From positions 545,593,358 through 545,657,357 of the forward strand of contig CM048745.1 of assembly GCA_026315105.1 (NCBI GenBank): a DNA stretch of 64,000 bases. Direction: 5' to 3'. Each line of letters starts with the position of its first letter. Position 1 is the stretch's first letter. This document shows, one piece after another, positions 43,710 through 53,645 of this stretch. Both the position numbers and the translations under genes were made by a program. The notes under the pieces are model-generated. The model worked only from the letters and a program-made list of their open reading frames with translations. It had not been told where the DNA came from and ran no database searches. Source of the DNA: Locusta migratoria (Eukaryota; Arthropoda; Insecta; Orthoptera; Acrididae).

Positions 43710-44800
43710 TACAGGGTGAGTCCTCTAACATCACCTTTGGATATATATTTCGTAAACCACATGAAATACTGACGAACCGATTCCACTGACCGAATGTGAG
43801 TAGAGGAGCTAGTGTAATTGGTTAATACAAACCATAAAAAAAGGCACGGAAGTATGTTTTTTTAACACAAACCTACTTTTTAAATGGAACCCCGTTAGTT
43901 TTGTAAGCACATCTGAACATATAAACAAATACGTAATCAATGCCGTTTGTTGCATTGAAAAATTTTAATTACATCCGGAGATATTGTAACCTAAAGTTGA
44001 CGTTTGAGTAGCACTCCTCCACTGTTCGATCGTGTGTATCGGAGAGCACCGAATTAAGTAGGTATCCAAAGGGAACGGTGATGTACCTTAGGTACAGAAG
44101 AGACTAGAACAGTACATTACGTCCACATGCTAACACCTTTATTGGTCTTTTTCAATGACACACATATACGTTACCATGAGGGGTGAGCCACAAGTACACC
44201 CATGGTTTCCGTTTTCAATTACGGAGTGAAATAGTGTGTGTCAGGCCAATAGATGTCCAAAGTGGCGGCCATCATTTGCTGCACACAATTGCAATCTATG
44301 GCATAATGAATGTAGTACACGCCGCAGTACATCTGGTGTAATGTCGCCGCAAGGTGCCACAATACGTTGTTTCATATCCTCTGGGGTTGTAGGCACATCA
44401 CGGTACACATTCTCCTTCAACGTACCCCACAGAAAGAGGTCCAGAGGTGTAAGATCAGGAGAACGGGCTGGCCAATTTAAGCGTCATCCACGTCCTATGA
44501 AACGCCCGTCGAACATCCTGTCAAGGGTCAGCCTAGTGTAAATTGCGGAATGTGCAGGTGCACCATCATGCTGATACCGCATACGTCGACGCGTTTCCAG
44601 TGGGACTTTTTCGAGCAACATGGCAGATCATTCTGTTGAAACGCAACGTATGTTGCAGCTGTTTGGGCCCCTGCAATGAAGTGAGGACCAATGAGGTGGT
44701 CGCCAATGATTCCGCACCATACATTTACAGTCCACAGTCGCTGTCGCTCTATCTGTCGGAGCAAGATACAAATTTGCAACTCTACCAACCAACTCAAACT
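43710..44800 (-). mobile_element. Tc1/mariner-type transposon, 3' part
   Basis: The left end is TACAGGGTGAGTCC at 43710 (terminal repeat type shared with the MITEs at 26214 and 33149). The transposase relic runs on the minus strand toward it. The opposite end of the element was not found, so it is truncated at the N-terminal side. Confidence 0.7.
44240..44797 (-). pseudogene. Tc1/mariner-like transposase, C-terminal half
   Basis: Minus-strand reading: RQRLWTVNVWCGIIGDHLIG, a PHFIAGAQTAATYVAFQQND segment, then after a frameshift RMRYQHDGAPAHSAIY, with the second catalytic Asp in HDGAPAH (codon 44565-44567). An in-frame TGA lies at 44484-44486, followed by LNWPARSPDLTPLDLFLWG with the third catalytic Asp. 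It ends RLQLCAANDGRHFGHLLA. The spacing between the HDG Asp and the PLD Asp is 41 codons (counting the stop), a DD41D-like arrangement. Transposases of this kind cut and paste the element at TA. The first catalytic Asp and N-terminal DNA-binding part are absent. Dead copy. Confidence 0.85.
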
Positions 44801-45084
44801 CGTAGCAACTTAGCGCTTATTCCCCTAAGAGTATGGGCCTAGGAGTGCCTCCGCACTGAAGAAGAAAGGATCAATGCCCGTCATCGGCGTAATTCTCGTG
44901 ATCTACGGCGTATGTTGGCCACCGTCTCTCTGTCTTCCTGCTGCTAAAGTAAAGTTTGAATCAGTTGTAAATTCTGTGCCAGGGAACTAGATTCTATTGC
45001 AGAAAGTAGTCAGTAGTTCACGCGAATCCTTTAGCTGGTTTTTACGGCCAGAATTTTTTTAAAGTATATATATGGCGTCTGTTC

Positions 45085-45305
45085 TTTCGCACATGTCAGG
45101 GTAGAATTGTAAATTTGTATCTGGCGGGAGGCGTGCTTGAGTAATTCCGTGCAGGTGTGATGATCGCTGTGTCCCCAGTGGTGTAGGGGTCAGCGCAACT
45201 GCCTAGAAAGCAGGAGACCCGTGTTCGAATCCCGGCTGGGTACACATTTTCAACTTTACTCATTTCGCAGTTAATGTCATACATTCCGTGTATATGAATA
45301 ATAAA
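45085..45305 (+). mobile_element. SINE family E, best copy
   Basis: TCCCCAGTGGTGTAGGGGTC (A-box side), AACTGCCTAGAAAGCAGG, B box GTTCGAATCCCGG, tail TACACATTTTCAACTTTACT and GTTAATGTCATACATTCC. Confidence 0.88.
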
Positions 45306-45369
45306 ACTGCTGAGGGGGAAGGGGACAGGCGAACGACCCTTCGTCCCGTCCACTTGGATCTGCCTATGG

Positions 45370-45505
45370 CTAGAAGAGAGGAGGTCCGATCCGATGCTGG
45401 TAACAGTCACAGCAATAGAAGATTGACAGGTAAGTACCTGTTAATTGGGAAGAGGAAGTCAGGCAGATGGATTTAATTCATAATCTCGTTTCATTTGTTT
45501 CTTCC
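45370..45505 (-). repeat. Copy of repeat also at 54085-54230
   Basis: Its reverse complement matches 54085-54230: AAATGAAACGAGATT, AATTAACAGGT, ACTTACCTGT, TTGCTGTGAC, ACCAGCATCGGA, CTCTCTTCTAG in the same order. Family unknown; the two copies are in opposite orientation 9 kb apart. Confidence 0.75.
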
Positions 45506-45548
45506 CCACAACCAACCATCGGAAGAGATAGGCAACAAAAAGTGTGGC

Positions 45549-45551
<3 letters not shown>

Positions 45552-45582
<31 letters not shown>
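45552..45582 (+). repeat. A31 homopolymer
   Basis: Pure run of 31 A. No retroposed gene or LINE was recognised directly upstream. Confidence 0.97.
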
Positions 45583-45584
<2 letters not shown>

Positions 45585-45799
45585 ACTACCTAACCAGCTT
45601 TTCGTACCACTATCAATTCATCTTATCTGAATGATTGTTTCAATTATGTGCTCGTACCTAGATGAGCACTTATCTTCCGATTACTGTCCATGAAAAGCTC
45701 TCGAGTAACCATTATATTTGTAGGTTGTACGAATTCTTGGACCCTGACCTGCTTCCGTAAATCTTAGTGTAATCACCGTGAAGTTACGAGCAGTCCGCA

Positions 45800-46200
45800 C
45801 AGAACTTGGTTCTTCGGGAAGACGCTCGCCCCGTGGTCAGGAATCGCGAGGAAGGGCTCCGTCCTCCCCGTTACGGAATGGCGCGGTAGTAAAACGGTGG
45901 AGGAGAAGAGTAGGTGGGGGGTGAGTTTAGGAGGGTGGGGGTGGGGAGCCGGCGCGGCAGAGTTGGCCGCTACGATAACAGCACGTGCTATCAGCAGCCG
46001 CCTCCCGTGGCGAGGCGTGTCTGCGCGGCCAGCGTGTCTGCGCATGCGCAGAGGCTCGTGCCTGCCAGGCGATAGTGGCGCCAGGCGTGCGCGCCCCACT
46101 TGTTTTTTCTACCCCGCCACGCAGAGACGGAGCGTCGCGCACGGCAGCGGCGCGTGCTTTAACTAGATCCCGGTCTGGGTACTCAGAAAACACCTCCGCG
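45800..46200. promoter_or_regulatory. CpG-rich block with NRF1-type palindrome
   Basis: The densest CpG cluster of the window. It contains TGCGCATGCGCA (46039-46050), an exact match to the NRF1/Ewg consensus YGCGCAYGCGCR. Open frames on both strands come from the GC content. A promoter is possible but no transcript or exon beside it is recognised. Confidence 0.3.
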
Positions 46201-46639
46201 GGCTAATGCCGCTATCTTCGGCGTTCGTTGTTAGCCCCGTATCTCAAACTGCACGTCAAGGCTCTTCAAACAAATATTAGAGCAGTTTCCGAGTATGTAG
46301 TTTCTATACACTCCTGTACGTGGACGATATGTCTCAGCGTTACGAGACCTCCGACTCTACAGTATCCTAAGTAAAATACTCTACACTCCATTGAGGGCCG
46401 GCTGGTACAGCAACCAATAAAATTGTTTAGCAATGAATGACAGTCGTGGTTGTAACTTCAACTGGGCGACCGTCATGAGGAGTTCAAATGTCAACACCGT
46501 GTCTTCCACACAAGGAGTTCGCGATAACGTACACCTGACGTGCCCTCCGGATGTATTCTCTCTCTCTCTCTCTTTTCTTTTTAAAAAGCGGGCCTATAAT
46601 AAAAGAGATTGTGTATTAACACTACTCCCCGACTATCAA

Positions 46640-46641
46640 CC

Positions 46642-46673
<32 letters not shown>
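46640..46673. repeat. C19 run and (CA)n
   Basis: 19 C followed by 7-8 CA units. Confidence 0.95.
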
Positions 46674-47404
46674 AAGGCCGTGTCCTACGACCAAAGAAAG
46701 TTCGCTTCCTCTCCGCTTCAGCGCTAGCGTATGCGACCAACTGCGTATGCTCGCCTTGCGGCAGTGTGCTGTACAAGCCAATGCGTGCGCGCACTAGGGA
46801 TGGCGGTTATCGCTGAAACAACCGGTTTTCGGTTATACCGGTTGTTTTCATCTCCAGTTTAACCGCACCGTAAAATTGCTCAAGATAACCGGCTTTTTAA
46901 ATAACCGGTTTTCGGTTTTTATTGCTATTATTTCCAGTAGAGTTCGAACGAAACAGAAACCGTAATCGTCGGTTCTTCTCGTTTCGGCCGAAACCGAAAC
47001 TTACGAAATTTAGTTAATATTAAGTAAATTTACGTTATACGACAAATCACTAGTCTTTCCATATTTTGCAAGATCCCCTCCCAATACTACGCCTTCGTGA
47101 GTGTGCGTAAGCGTATCCAGGAGTCCGTAGAAGACGATATACGAAGCATACAGATTTACAGGCCTAGTATTTCCATCCGGCAGTCGCGAATATTGAGCCA
47201 ACCTCTCCGTAAGTTGGACTTGTGACCCAGCGCATACGAATATCTTGTTATACACACAACATATATAAGTTCATCAGTAAATAAACTTCAATCAGTGCTG
47301 CAGAAGTATTTCGAAAAATAAAGTCACAGTTCCGGCTAACAGTATGATTGTTGTCAGTGTAAATTTACGCAAATTGAACTATAAAAGCTCTGTACCACAT
47401 GATC

Positions 47405-47621
47405 GAGGAATGTTCAAATGGGTGTGAGTTCTTATGAGAACTAAATGCTTAGGTCATCGGTCCCTAGACTTACAAACTACTTAATCTAACTTAAACTAAC
47501 TTACGCTAAGGACAACAAACACACCTGTGACCGAGGGAGGAGGGAGGACTCTAACCTGCGACTGGAGCAGCCGCGCAGTCCGTGACATGGAGCCTCAGAC
47601 CGCACGGCTACCTCGCGACGC
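47405..47621 (-). mobile_element. SINE, C-type variant, inside hAT
   Basis: Minus-strand copy with a distinct tail block (GAACTAAATGCTTAGGTCAT in plus sense) and GGTCCCTAGACTTACAAACT. Perfect 11-bp TSD ACCACATGATC (47394-47404 and 47622-47632). Confidence 0.93.
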
Positions 47622-47762
47622 ACCACATGATCAATGTTACCTAATCCCATATTGGTTATTAAAAAAGCCCCTCGCTTTCAAGGAATCACATTAATAAAAC
47701 TTGTTAGCATAACAATATGATAATACATTAAAAGTTAGTATTCCAAGCTTAAAGTACATCAC

Positions 47763-47948
47763 TTACATAATAGGTATATGAATCGAATTTACATTCTCTT
47801 CCAAAGAACATTTTGGATGCTTTCTCCTTAAGTGACATAGCATGTTTGTAGTACCTCCATCCGTTTTCAGCTTTTTAAAGCAAATGGAGCATTGTATCTC
47901 ACTGCTCCCATACTTCGTGAAATAGTTCCATACTCGGGATGCTGTCAT
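47763..47948 (-). CDS. BED-type zinc finger fragment of hAT transposase
   Basis: 61-residue frame. SRVWNYFTKYGSSEIQCSIC then FKKLKTDGGTTNMLCHLRRK matches the BED finger: the aromatic W7/F10 pair, Cys20 and Cys23, then His39 and His44 (C-x2-C-x15-H-x4-H). BED fingers bind DNA at hAT ends. The frame ends after residue 61, so no DDE or dimerisation domain follows; either an exon or a truncated relic. Its ATG (47946-47948) falls within the target site duplication of a 35-bp SINE-tail insertion, so the original upstream sequence is disrupted. Confidence 0.8.
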   Translation of the reverse strand: MTASRVWNYFTKYGSSEIQCSICFKKLKTDGGTTNMLCHLRRKHPKCSLEENVNSIHIPIM

Positions 47949-47956
47949 TTAAGACA

Positions 47957-47991
47957 AATGTTGAAAGGTTTGTAGAGCTTATGGGACTTAA
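47957..47991 (-). mobile_element. 35-bp SINE tail insertion with TSD
   Basis: Only the SINE 3' end (TTTGTAGAGCTTATGGGACT in plus sense) is present, flanked by a perfect 11-bp TSD CATTTAAGACA (47946-47956 and 47992-48002). The smallest insertion in the window and still a clean event. Confidence 0.88.
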
Positions 47992-49031
47992 CATTTAAGA
48001 CACAACCGATGTATGGCGACGACAGCAAGAAACTTCCGCATGACCAGACGGAGGCAAGTCTTGTACACTGCCGGTGCCGTCGTCTAATAGGCCACGCCAC
48101 ACGGCAGCGGGTGCATCGATGTCTCAGTAGATGCACCAGTTCTTAAGTTCTTATGCCCCGCGTTAGTTGCGCGTTTCTGACTGCCGGAATTGTTCTTAAA
48201 TTATCACTGATCGCTTTTCTTAGTTACTGCGATGACCCGATATTTCACAGCAGTGGAAATTTTAGGAATAGCCCTAAATATGAAGGTCTACTAGTTTTGA
48301 TTTTTTTAAATTATTTAGAAAAAACACATTTTGAACCACTAATACAGGAAGTAGTCGTACAGGTTTTTTTACCCGGTTCTTGGCAATAACTAAAGAAACC
48401 GGTTACAACCGACACCAAATAAATACCGAAAAAAACGGTTATTCAAAACTAAAATACCGGTATCGGTTTTAACCGGTCGGTTTTTCCCATCCCTAGCGCG
48501 CACAGGCGAATTCCTGGCGAATGCACATTCGCCTGTGTTTGCTCGAGTTCGCTTTGGTGTAAACGGGGTTTTTATGGGTCTGTCCTAGGTGAGTGACATC
48601 TGCAGCGCTGCGCGTCAGACGCGACAACGAGCGACGTTTGAATCTCAAACCCGCTTGAATCTTGTCGCTGTCGCACGTGCGACAAAGTGTCGTGTTCGTT
48701 GAGAATCGTCTTCTTGTCGTGGTTACAAACGATGTCGCCAGAATTCTTCGAGCTAATAATCCCTGAAGTTTATGTAACTGCAACTGTTTCTGAAATAACA
48801 GCATATAACATTGCAGTTGTACATATAATTAAGAATTTTGATTGCGATAAGAAGTGTCCAAAAATCTCGTAAATTTTCTTTTGGACTTTAAAGACGACTG
48901 AAGTTATAAAGTTTTAAAATGTTTCTTATATAACAGTCGTTTTTTCTTATTAATTCTGAGTGGTAGTTTGATTCACACAATGATGAACGTGTTTTGAACA
49001 ATTACATTTGGAGTAACAACAAACTTACTTC

Positions 49032-49058
<27 letters not shown>
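49032..49058. repeat. (GA)n microsatellite
   Basis: About 13 GA units. Confidence 0.95.
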
Positions 49059-49062
<4 letters not shown>

Positions 49063-49307
49063 ACTAGGATGTCACACGAGATGTGTGTAAAATTACGTTT
49101 CCGAATGAAATATCTTGATATAATGTTTCAGTAGGAATTTAATGTCTTCGGTAGGCCTTCAGTGGAATACGTGTGTTTGCAATAAAAATGAATATATTGG
49201 TATTAACTAGGTAAAATATTACAACTTGGTAGCCAACATCACTAACCCTATGCAAAGCTCACTGCTAGCAATTCCGTCCAGAATTAAATGATTTACTGTC
49301 GTCTTAC

Positions 49308-49587
49308 CAGTGGCGTAACTAGGAGTTGGCTTTGGGGAGGGATAGATCTGCTTGACGAGCAAAATTTTAGTCAGTTTCCAGACAGACTACCATCTACCAC
49401 TCCCGTTGAAGAAACTAATTCACTCCCTTCCAATGAAAGCTTATGGTAAAACACCCCAAGTTCCAATCTTTACCTTTACCAGATAGCTGTTATACTATTT
49501 TTCCCTCCCCCCCTCTCTCTCTCTCTGTTTTCGAGTTCTGGGAGGGGGGTTCTATCCCCCTCATCCCCCTCCATAGTTACGCCACTG
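49308..49587. mobile_element. hAT-type MITE with 8-bp TSD
   Basis: Terminal inverted repeats CAGTGGCGTAACTA and TAGTTACGCCACTG are perfect over 14 bp. The 8-bp TSD CGTCTTAC (49300-49307 and 49588-49595) is perfect. 280 bp, no coding capacity. Confidence 0.95.
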
Positions 49588-50004
49588 CGTCTTACAATAA
49601 GACTCATTTAGTACTTATTCTGTTGTTGATGGTTTGTATTCACAAAAGAAAAAGTCTAAATTATCTGTACTCTTAGTTGTATTTGGCTGGTGATTTTCGC
49701 TGTCTATTTTCGTATTTGAAGTTATGAATGAAATAGTCCACGATTATTCTTCACTTTGTAAATTTAATGCACAGAACTCTATCTACGTATTATTTCCTTA
49801 AGTAAATAAATCTTCATTGTCTTACTCTGGAGGTATTGTTATTCTACGATTTACGGGTGCCAATTTTAGAAACAGCTGATCGGTTCTAGCCGCCATCTTG
49901 TAGCGAGAAGTAGGGCATACGGCCATGTCGCCGAATGTCGCTGCTTGTAGCTGTATGTCTCGCGTAGTCGCTCGCTTTTGTCGCTCACGTAGGACACGTC
50001 CTTA

Positions 50005-51023
50005 CGCCGCATAAGAATGACTCTTATCCTACAACACGCGGTGTAACACAGCCCCTCAGATTCGGTATTTCTGGGTAACAATTGCGCACGCTAAAGTAAA
50101 ATGCCTTGTCACTACAAGGAATGTTGATAATGGATTTGATCGTTTCAGAATGTTGTTTTTGGAGGAATTTTAATCGACAGCTGATACCACCCCTCAACTG
50201 TTACATCCGTATTGAGATTGTAGGTACGAGAAATGAAGAAAGAGCTGTACATTCATCACCACTTCATGAAACTGAAAGCCAAACACAACAGCCTTCCCTT
50301 CAATGTGGGTTGCATTTCAGTGTTTCGCTTATGCTAACTACTTGATGGAACATACCTTCAGTAAACGATTTCCGTTCTTCCAGGGTGCACTTTTATGGAC
50401 GTAAAAGCGAATGAGACACTCATATCTGCAATTTTCATTTCCGTCTCTGGAAAAGTAACTCAACATTACTTCAAACTACTGAAGATACGGTTCGATTGTT
50501 AAACGGCCATTCATCATTTCTTTAATAAAGTAGGCTTGGAAAAGTGAGCACCAGACAGCCCTCGCAAAGCCGGTTTGTGCAGTGAAATGTACCGTGGCTT
50601 TCGGCAGAAATATAAGGTGGAATGCATTAAAGAACACTGAAGAGCGTAAATTAAAGGGAATTTTAAAATACCCCACCTGACAGCCAGCATTTACTCTTTC
50701 CTTTCTTTCCGTTCCTCTGCTCCCGTAAGTATGATTAAAGTTTTCTTCTACTTTGCATCTGCTCTCTGGATGCATGAGGTGAAGTAATGAAGTTGCTAGT
50801 AAGACAGCCGCAACTAACTTGTCCCAAGACTTCGCGTAACACGCCTGCTGCAAATATTACGCAGTACAACTGGTAGCCTGGATTAATAACCCATTTAACG
50901 ATGCTAAAACAGAAAGAAGGGAATCGCATAAATTAACATAAATATTTGTCACTGCTAATGTAAAGTAATCTCCCGGGAACAGTGGGTGTTAAAAGTTATC
51001 GTAACGGTTGACGGTACTTGAAT
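50005..51023. other. Unassigned DNA
   Basis: No recognisable repeat. A minus-strand frame of 125 codons (50476-50853) has no domain. Confidence 0.4.
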
Positions 51024-51158
51024 TACGAGGCACGTCCAGAAAGTAAGTTCCGTTTTATTTTATCTCCGCTGCAGCGCTGCGATTGCAGTTCCGCACATGC
51101 GCTGTAGACGATGTGGATCAAGGAGAAGAACGTGCGCCATTTGGAGATCGCTGTCAAT

Positions 51159-51757
51159 TAGGGTTGCCAGATCTCCGGGCGCCGCCCGGAGTGCCCGGGT
51201 TTGGAATGAATTTCTCCGGGTCTACGGGCCAATGACTCTCATCTTCGGGATTGACTGTCACCTTCATCTTACGACGCTTTATAAGTACTATGCTCATGTA
51301 GCGACGATCTACATCGAACTTAACGTAACTTAAACTAAGGACGAACACAACATCCATGCCCTGGGGGGGGGGGATTCGAACATCTGACGAGAGAAACTCT
51401 TCTTGGTACGCGGAGCCGCAAACGGCAACTCTTTGAAGGCGCAGCTGTTGATGTGAGCAGCTTTGATGCTGCCGCCACGCCCACTGAAGTGTGCCGATTG
51501 TTGATCCACAGCAACTGGCAGCCTGGCCGGTCAGCTGCGGCATGTGAAGGCCACCGCTAGCAATGTTCAACCGGGGGGATACTTGCTGGGAGGGAGGAGA
51601 TGATTAGTTTTTTTTTTTTTTTCTTTTAGAATTCACGTGTAATCTTGGTTGGAGGGGGGGGGGGAATTGGTCGCAGTTGGGGGGTGAGTCATTGGCCAAG
51701 GGGGAGGGGGGCACGTCTGGACTCTGGACCTGCCTTGAATTCAGTCTGGCAACCCTA
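51159..51757. mobile_element. hAT-type MITE inside mariner
   Basis: Terminal inverted repeats TAGGGTTGCCAGA and TCTGGCAACCCTA (13 bp, perfect). 8-bp TSD CTGTCAAT (51151-51158 and 51758-51765). Contains a worn SINE segment and G-runs; no transposase. Confidence 0.92.
51318..51430 (-). mobile_element. SINE relic inside the MITE
   Basis: TTAAACTAAGGACGAACACA, CATCCATGCCC and GATTCGAACATC match SINE subfamily B (minus sense). The tail is missing. Confidence 0.55.
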
Positions 51758-51793
51758 CTGTCAATTACGTAGCCTTTGTTGCGCTTGTTTGAA

Positions 51794-52230
51794 ATGTCGG
51801 CGTTGATTGAAAATCCCGCTGCCTGTGAAATCAGGTCGGTGATTCGGTTTCTGAATGCGAGGAAAGTGAAACCAAGTGAAATTTATCGGCAAATTTGCGA
51901 TTTTTACGGATCAAATGCGATGAGTGATTCGATGGTGAGAAGATGGGTCCGACAGTTCAATGGCGGGCGTAGTGATGTGCACGATGAAGAACGAAGTGAG
52001 CGTCCACCTTTAGTTACAGAAGAACTGGTTCACGCGATTGATGGATTTCCCCCAAATTTCACGATCACTGATGCATGAAGACACAGGTGGCAGATTTCTA
52101 TGAAGAAGGTATACAAAACCTGGTGCCACGCTATGACAAATGCTTGCAAAATTTCGACAGTTATGTGGAAAAGTATTTTAAGAGTTGTAGAATTTTGTGC
52201 AAAAAAATTTCTTCTGTATCTATGTACAAT
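51794..52230 (+). pseudogene. Mariner transposase with catalytic core deleted
   Basis: The first part (ATG 51794 to 52078) gives MSALIENPAACEIRSVIRFL, VKPSEIYRQICDFYGSNAMS, VRRWVRQFNGGRSDVHDEE, the N-terminal helix-turn-helix (HTH_48 type) that binds the inverted repeats. After FTITDA the frame stops. The other frame from 52075 gives TQVADFYEEGIQNLVPRYDK and DSYVEKYF, the C-terminal end of mariner transposases. The whole DDE/D catalytic domain between them is missing, and the junction changes frame. If translated, only a DNA-binding fragment would be made. Confidence 0.88.
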
Positions 52231-52524
52231 TTCATTTTTTTACCAAACGGAACTTACTTTCTGGACGCGCCTCGTATTCGATGCGAACCGAGAGAGGCAG
52301 AATGTAGTCAGTGGAAGAGTGATACCGCAAGCAAGACACCAATGCAGTTTTGAGACTGTTAGCTTCCGTGGCAGATTCAGTGTAAGAGCTGCAGCATAAC
52401 CATTCAATAGCTTTTAGACAGTCGAAAGGAAATTATAATGATATGTTGGTTGACGTAGGCCGCCACTATGAACCAATAATCATCATGTGATTGATATCTG
52501 AGAATTATCTGGCACAAGTGAAGC

Positions 52525-52822
52525 AGTGGCAGATTAAAGCTGTTGGAGGTCCGGGGTGGTGGCGAAACAATATGAGCCCCTCCCACCCCCCCTCCACATG
52601 GCAATATGGCCTCCACAGGACGAGTGGCAGGGATCAGTCTAAAGAAGAATAACATCCGAGATTAGGAGGCCCAGCAGAAAGAGATGCCAAGCGCGGTAAA
52701 TAACAAAAAAAAAAAAAAAAAAAATTCTTTTGAGGTATTTGGAGGTCCCTCCCCCAAGACCAGAGGCCGGGAGCGGTCAGCCCCCTCCATCCCCTCTATC
52801 CCCCTTATTTCGCATCTGAAGT
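52525..52822. mobile_element. CAGTGGCRGA-ended repeat, second copy
   Basis: Left end GCAGTGGCAGATTAAAG. An A20 tract at 52705-52724 is followed by ATTTGGAGGTCCCTCCCCCA, AGACCAGAGGCC and GGGAGCGGTCAG. The last blocks match the reverse complement of 24460-24540. The right end is worn. Confidence 0.5.
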
Positions 52823-53159
52823 GAAGTCCCTAGTTAAACTTACATTATCGGTGATATAAGCGTAATGTTTGTGCCCATTTAGTAAGAAGTCGAAATAAAA
52901 AGGTAAACTGCTTCCTACGGTGTTTTAACATGTACTAAACTTTCGTGTTACTTCCAGTAGCTAGGAATTTAAGAAATAACAATTATAAAAGAATAAAACA
53001 GACGTGTCAGTCAAAGCCGGGTATTTTTTTGCGTCCGAAATTCACTCGTAAAACAGCGCATGTAACTGCGTTAGTTTGGAGTGATGTCATTGGATTTGTT
53101 ATTTACGGAACTTAATTTATGGATTGTTGGTGAAGCCACGCTATTCATAGACATTAGTC
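52823..53159. other. Unassigned DNA
   Basis: Nothing recognised. Confidence 0.4.
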
Positions 53160-53460
53160 TTATGTAGTTCGCGAATGAACTAGTTCGGAAGAACGCTCCC
53201 ACAGGCGAACTACGCGAAGTAGTTCGCAGATCCCTCGCCTCTTAGTTCGTCAGCTCCTTTTCCGAAGACTGACGGGTAACAGCGAGAGGACGCGAGAGCG
53301 AGCAGAATCGCGAGATTCCCTTCTGCCAGTTGCCGTCATTTCCATCTGAGATGCAGCTCAGCTGTAGTTTTAGTAACGGTAGCAAAAGCCAAAACGAGCG
53401 GACGAACTAAAAGGAGCGACGTACTTCGCGGCCGAGCTGCGAACTAAAAGGAGAGCTACC

Positions 53461-53645
53461 GGTAGCGAATTAAAATATGCGCGAGAGGTTGCGAGCTAAG
53501 ATATGCGTGATAGGTCGCGAACTAAAATATGCGCGATAGGTCGCGAACTGAAATATGCGCGATAGGTCGCGAACTGAAATATGCGCGATAGGTCGCGAAC
53601 TGAAATATTCCTGATAGGTCGCGGACTAAAATAGGTCTCGAACTG
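53461..53645. repeat. 26-bp minisatellite
   Basis: About seven tandem copies of a 26-bp unit (GGTCGCGAACTGAAATATGC plus GCGATA). The central three units (53539-53616) are nearly identical and the edge units are degraded. Related TTCGCGAA/GAACTA motifs occur upstream from 53160, so the array lies in a repeat with that theme. Confidence 0.93.

Larger units (their letters stand above)
46795..48495 (-). mobile_element. hAT transposon, decayed, with 8-bp TSD
   Basis: Ends TAGGGATGG and CCATCCCTA form the terminal inverted repeat. They are flanked by a perfect 8-bp direct repeat GCGCGCAC (46787-46794 and 48496-48503), the hAT hallmark. Subterminal regions are rich in ACCGGTTTTCGG-like repeats. 1,701 bp including a SINE (47405-47621). 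The minus strand encodes a BED zinc finger; the catalytic transposase domain is missing. Confidence 0.9.
46674..50004. mobile_element. Composite DNA transposon with TAAGG-CGTGTCCTACG ends
   Basis: The left end TAAGGCCGTGTCCTACG (46674-46690) and the right end CGTAGGACACGTCCTTA (49988-50004) are inverted repeats with one mismatch. A related inner end GGTCTGTCCTAGGTGAGTGAC at 48577 also pairs with the right end (GTGAGCGAC included), so either 46674 or 48577 could be the true left boundary. PIF/Harbinger-like termini are my guess. The interior is non-coding apart from inserted elements: a hAT (46795-48495) and a hAT-type MITE (49308-49587). Confidence 0.5.
51026..52274 (+). mobile_element. Mariner transposon, internally deleted, interrupted by MITE
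   Basis: Terminal inverted repeats of 30 bp starting CGAGGCACGTCCAGAAAGTA (51026-51055) with the reverse complement at 52245-52274, one mismatch. They are flanked by TA on both sides (51024-51025 and 52275-52276). Without the nested MITE (51159-51757) and one TSD copy the element is about 640 bp. That is roughly half of a full mariner, so it is an internal deletion derivative. Confidence 0.95.

Noticed and set aside
45773..46206. Arg/Ala-rich frames in the CpG-rich block
   Set aside because: Composition-driven, on both strands, with no domain.
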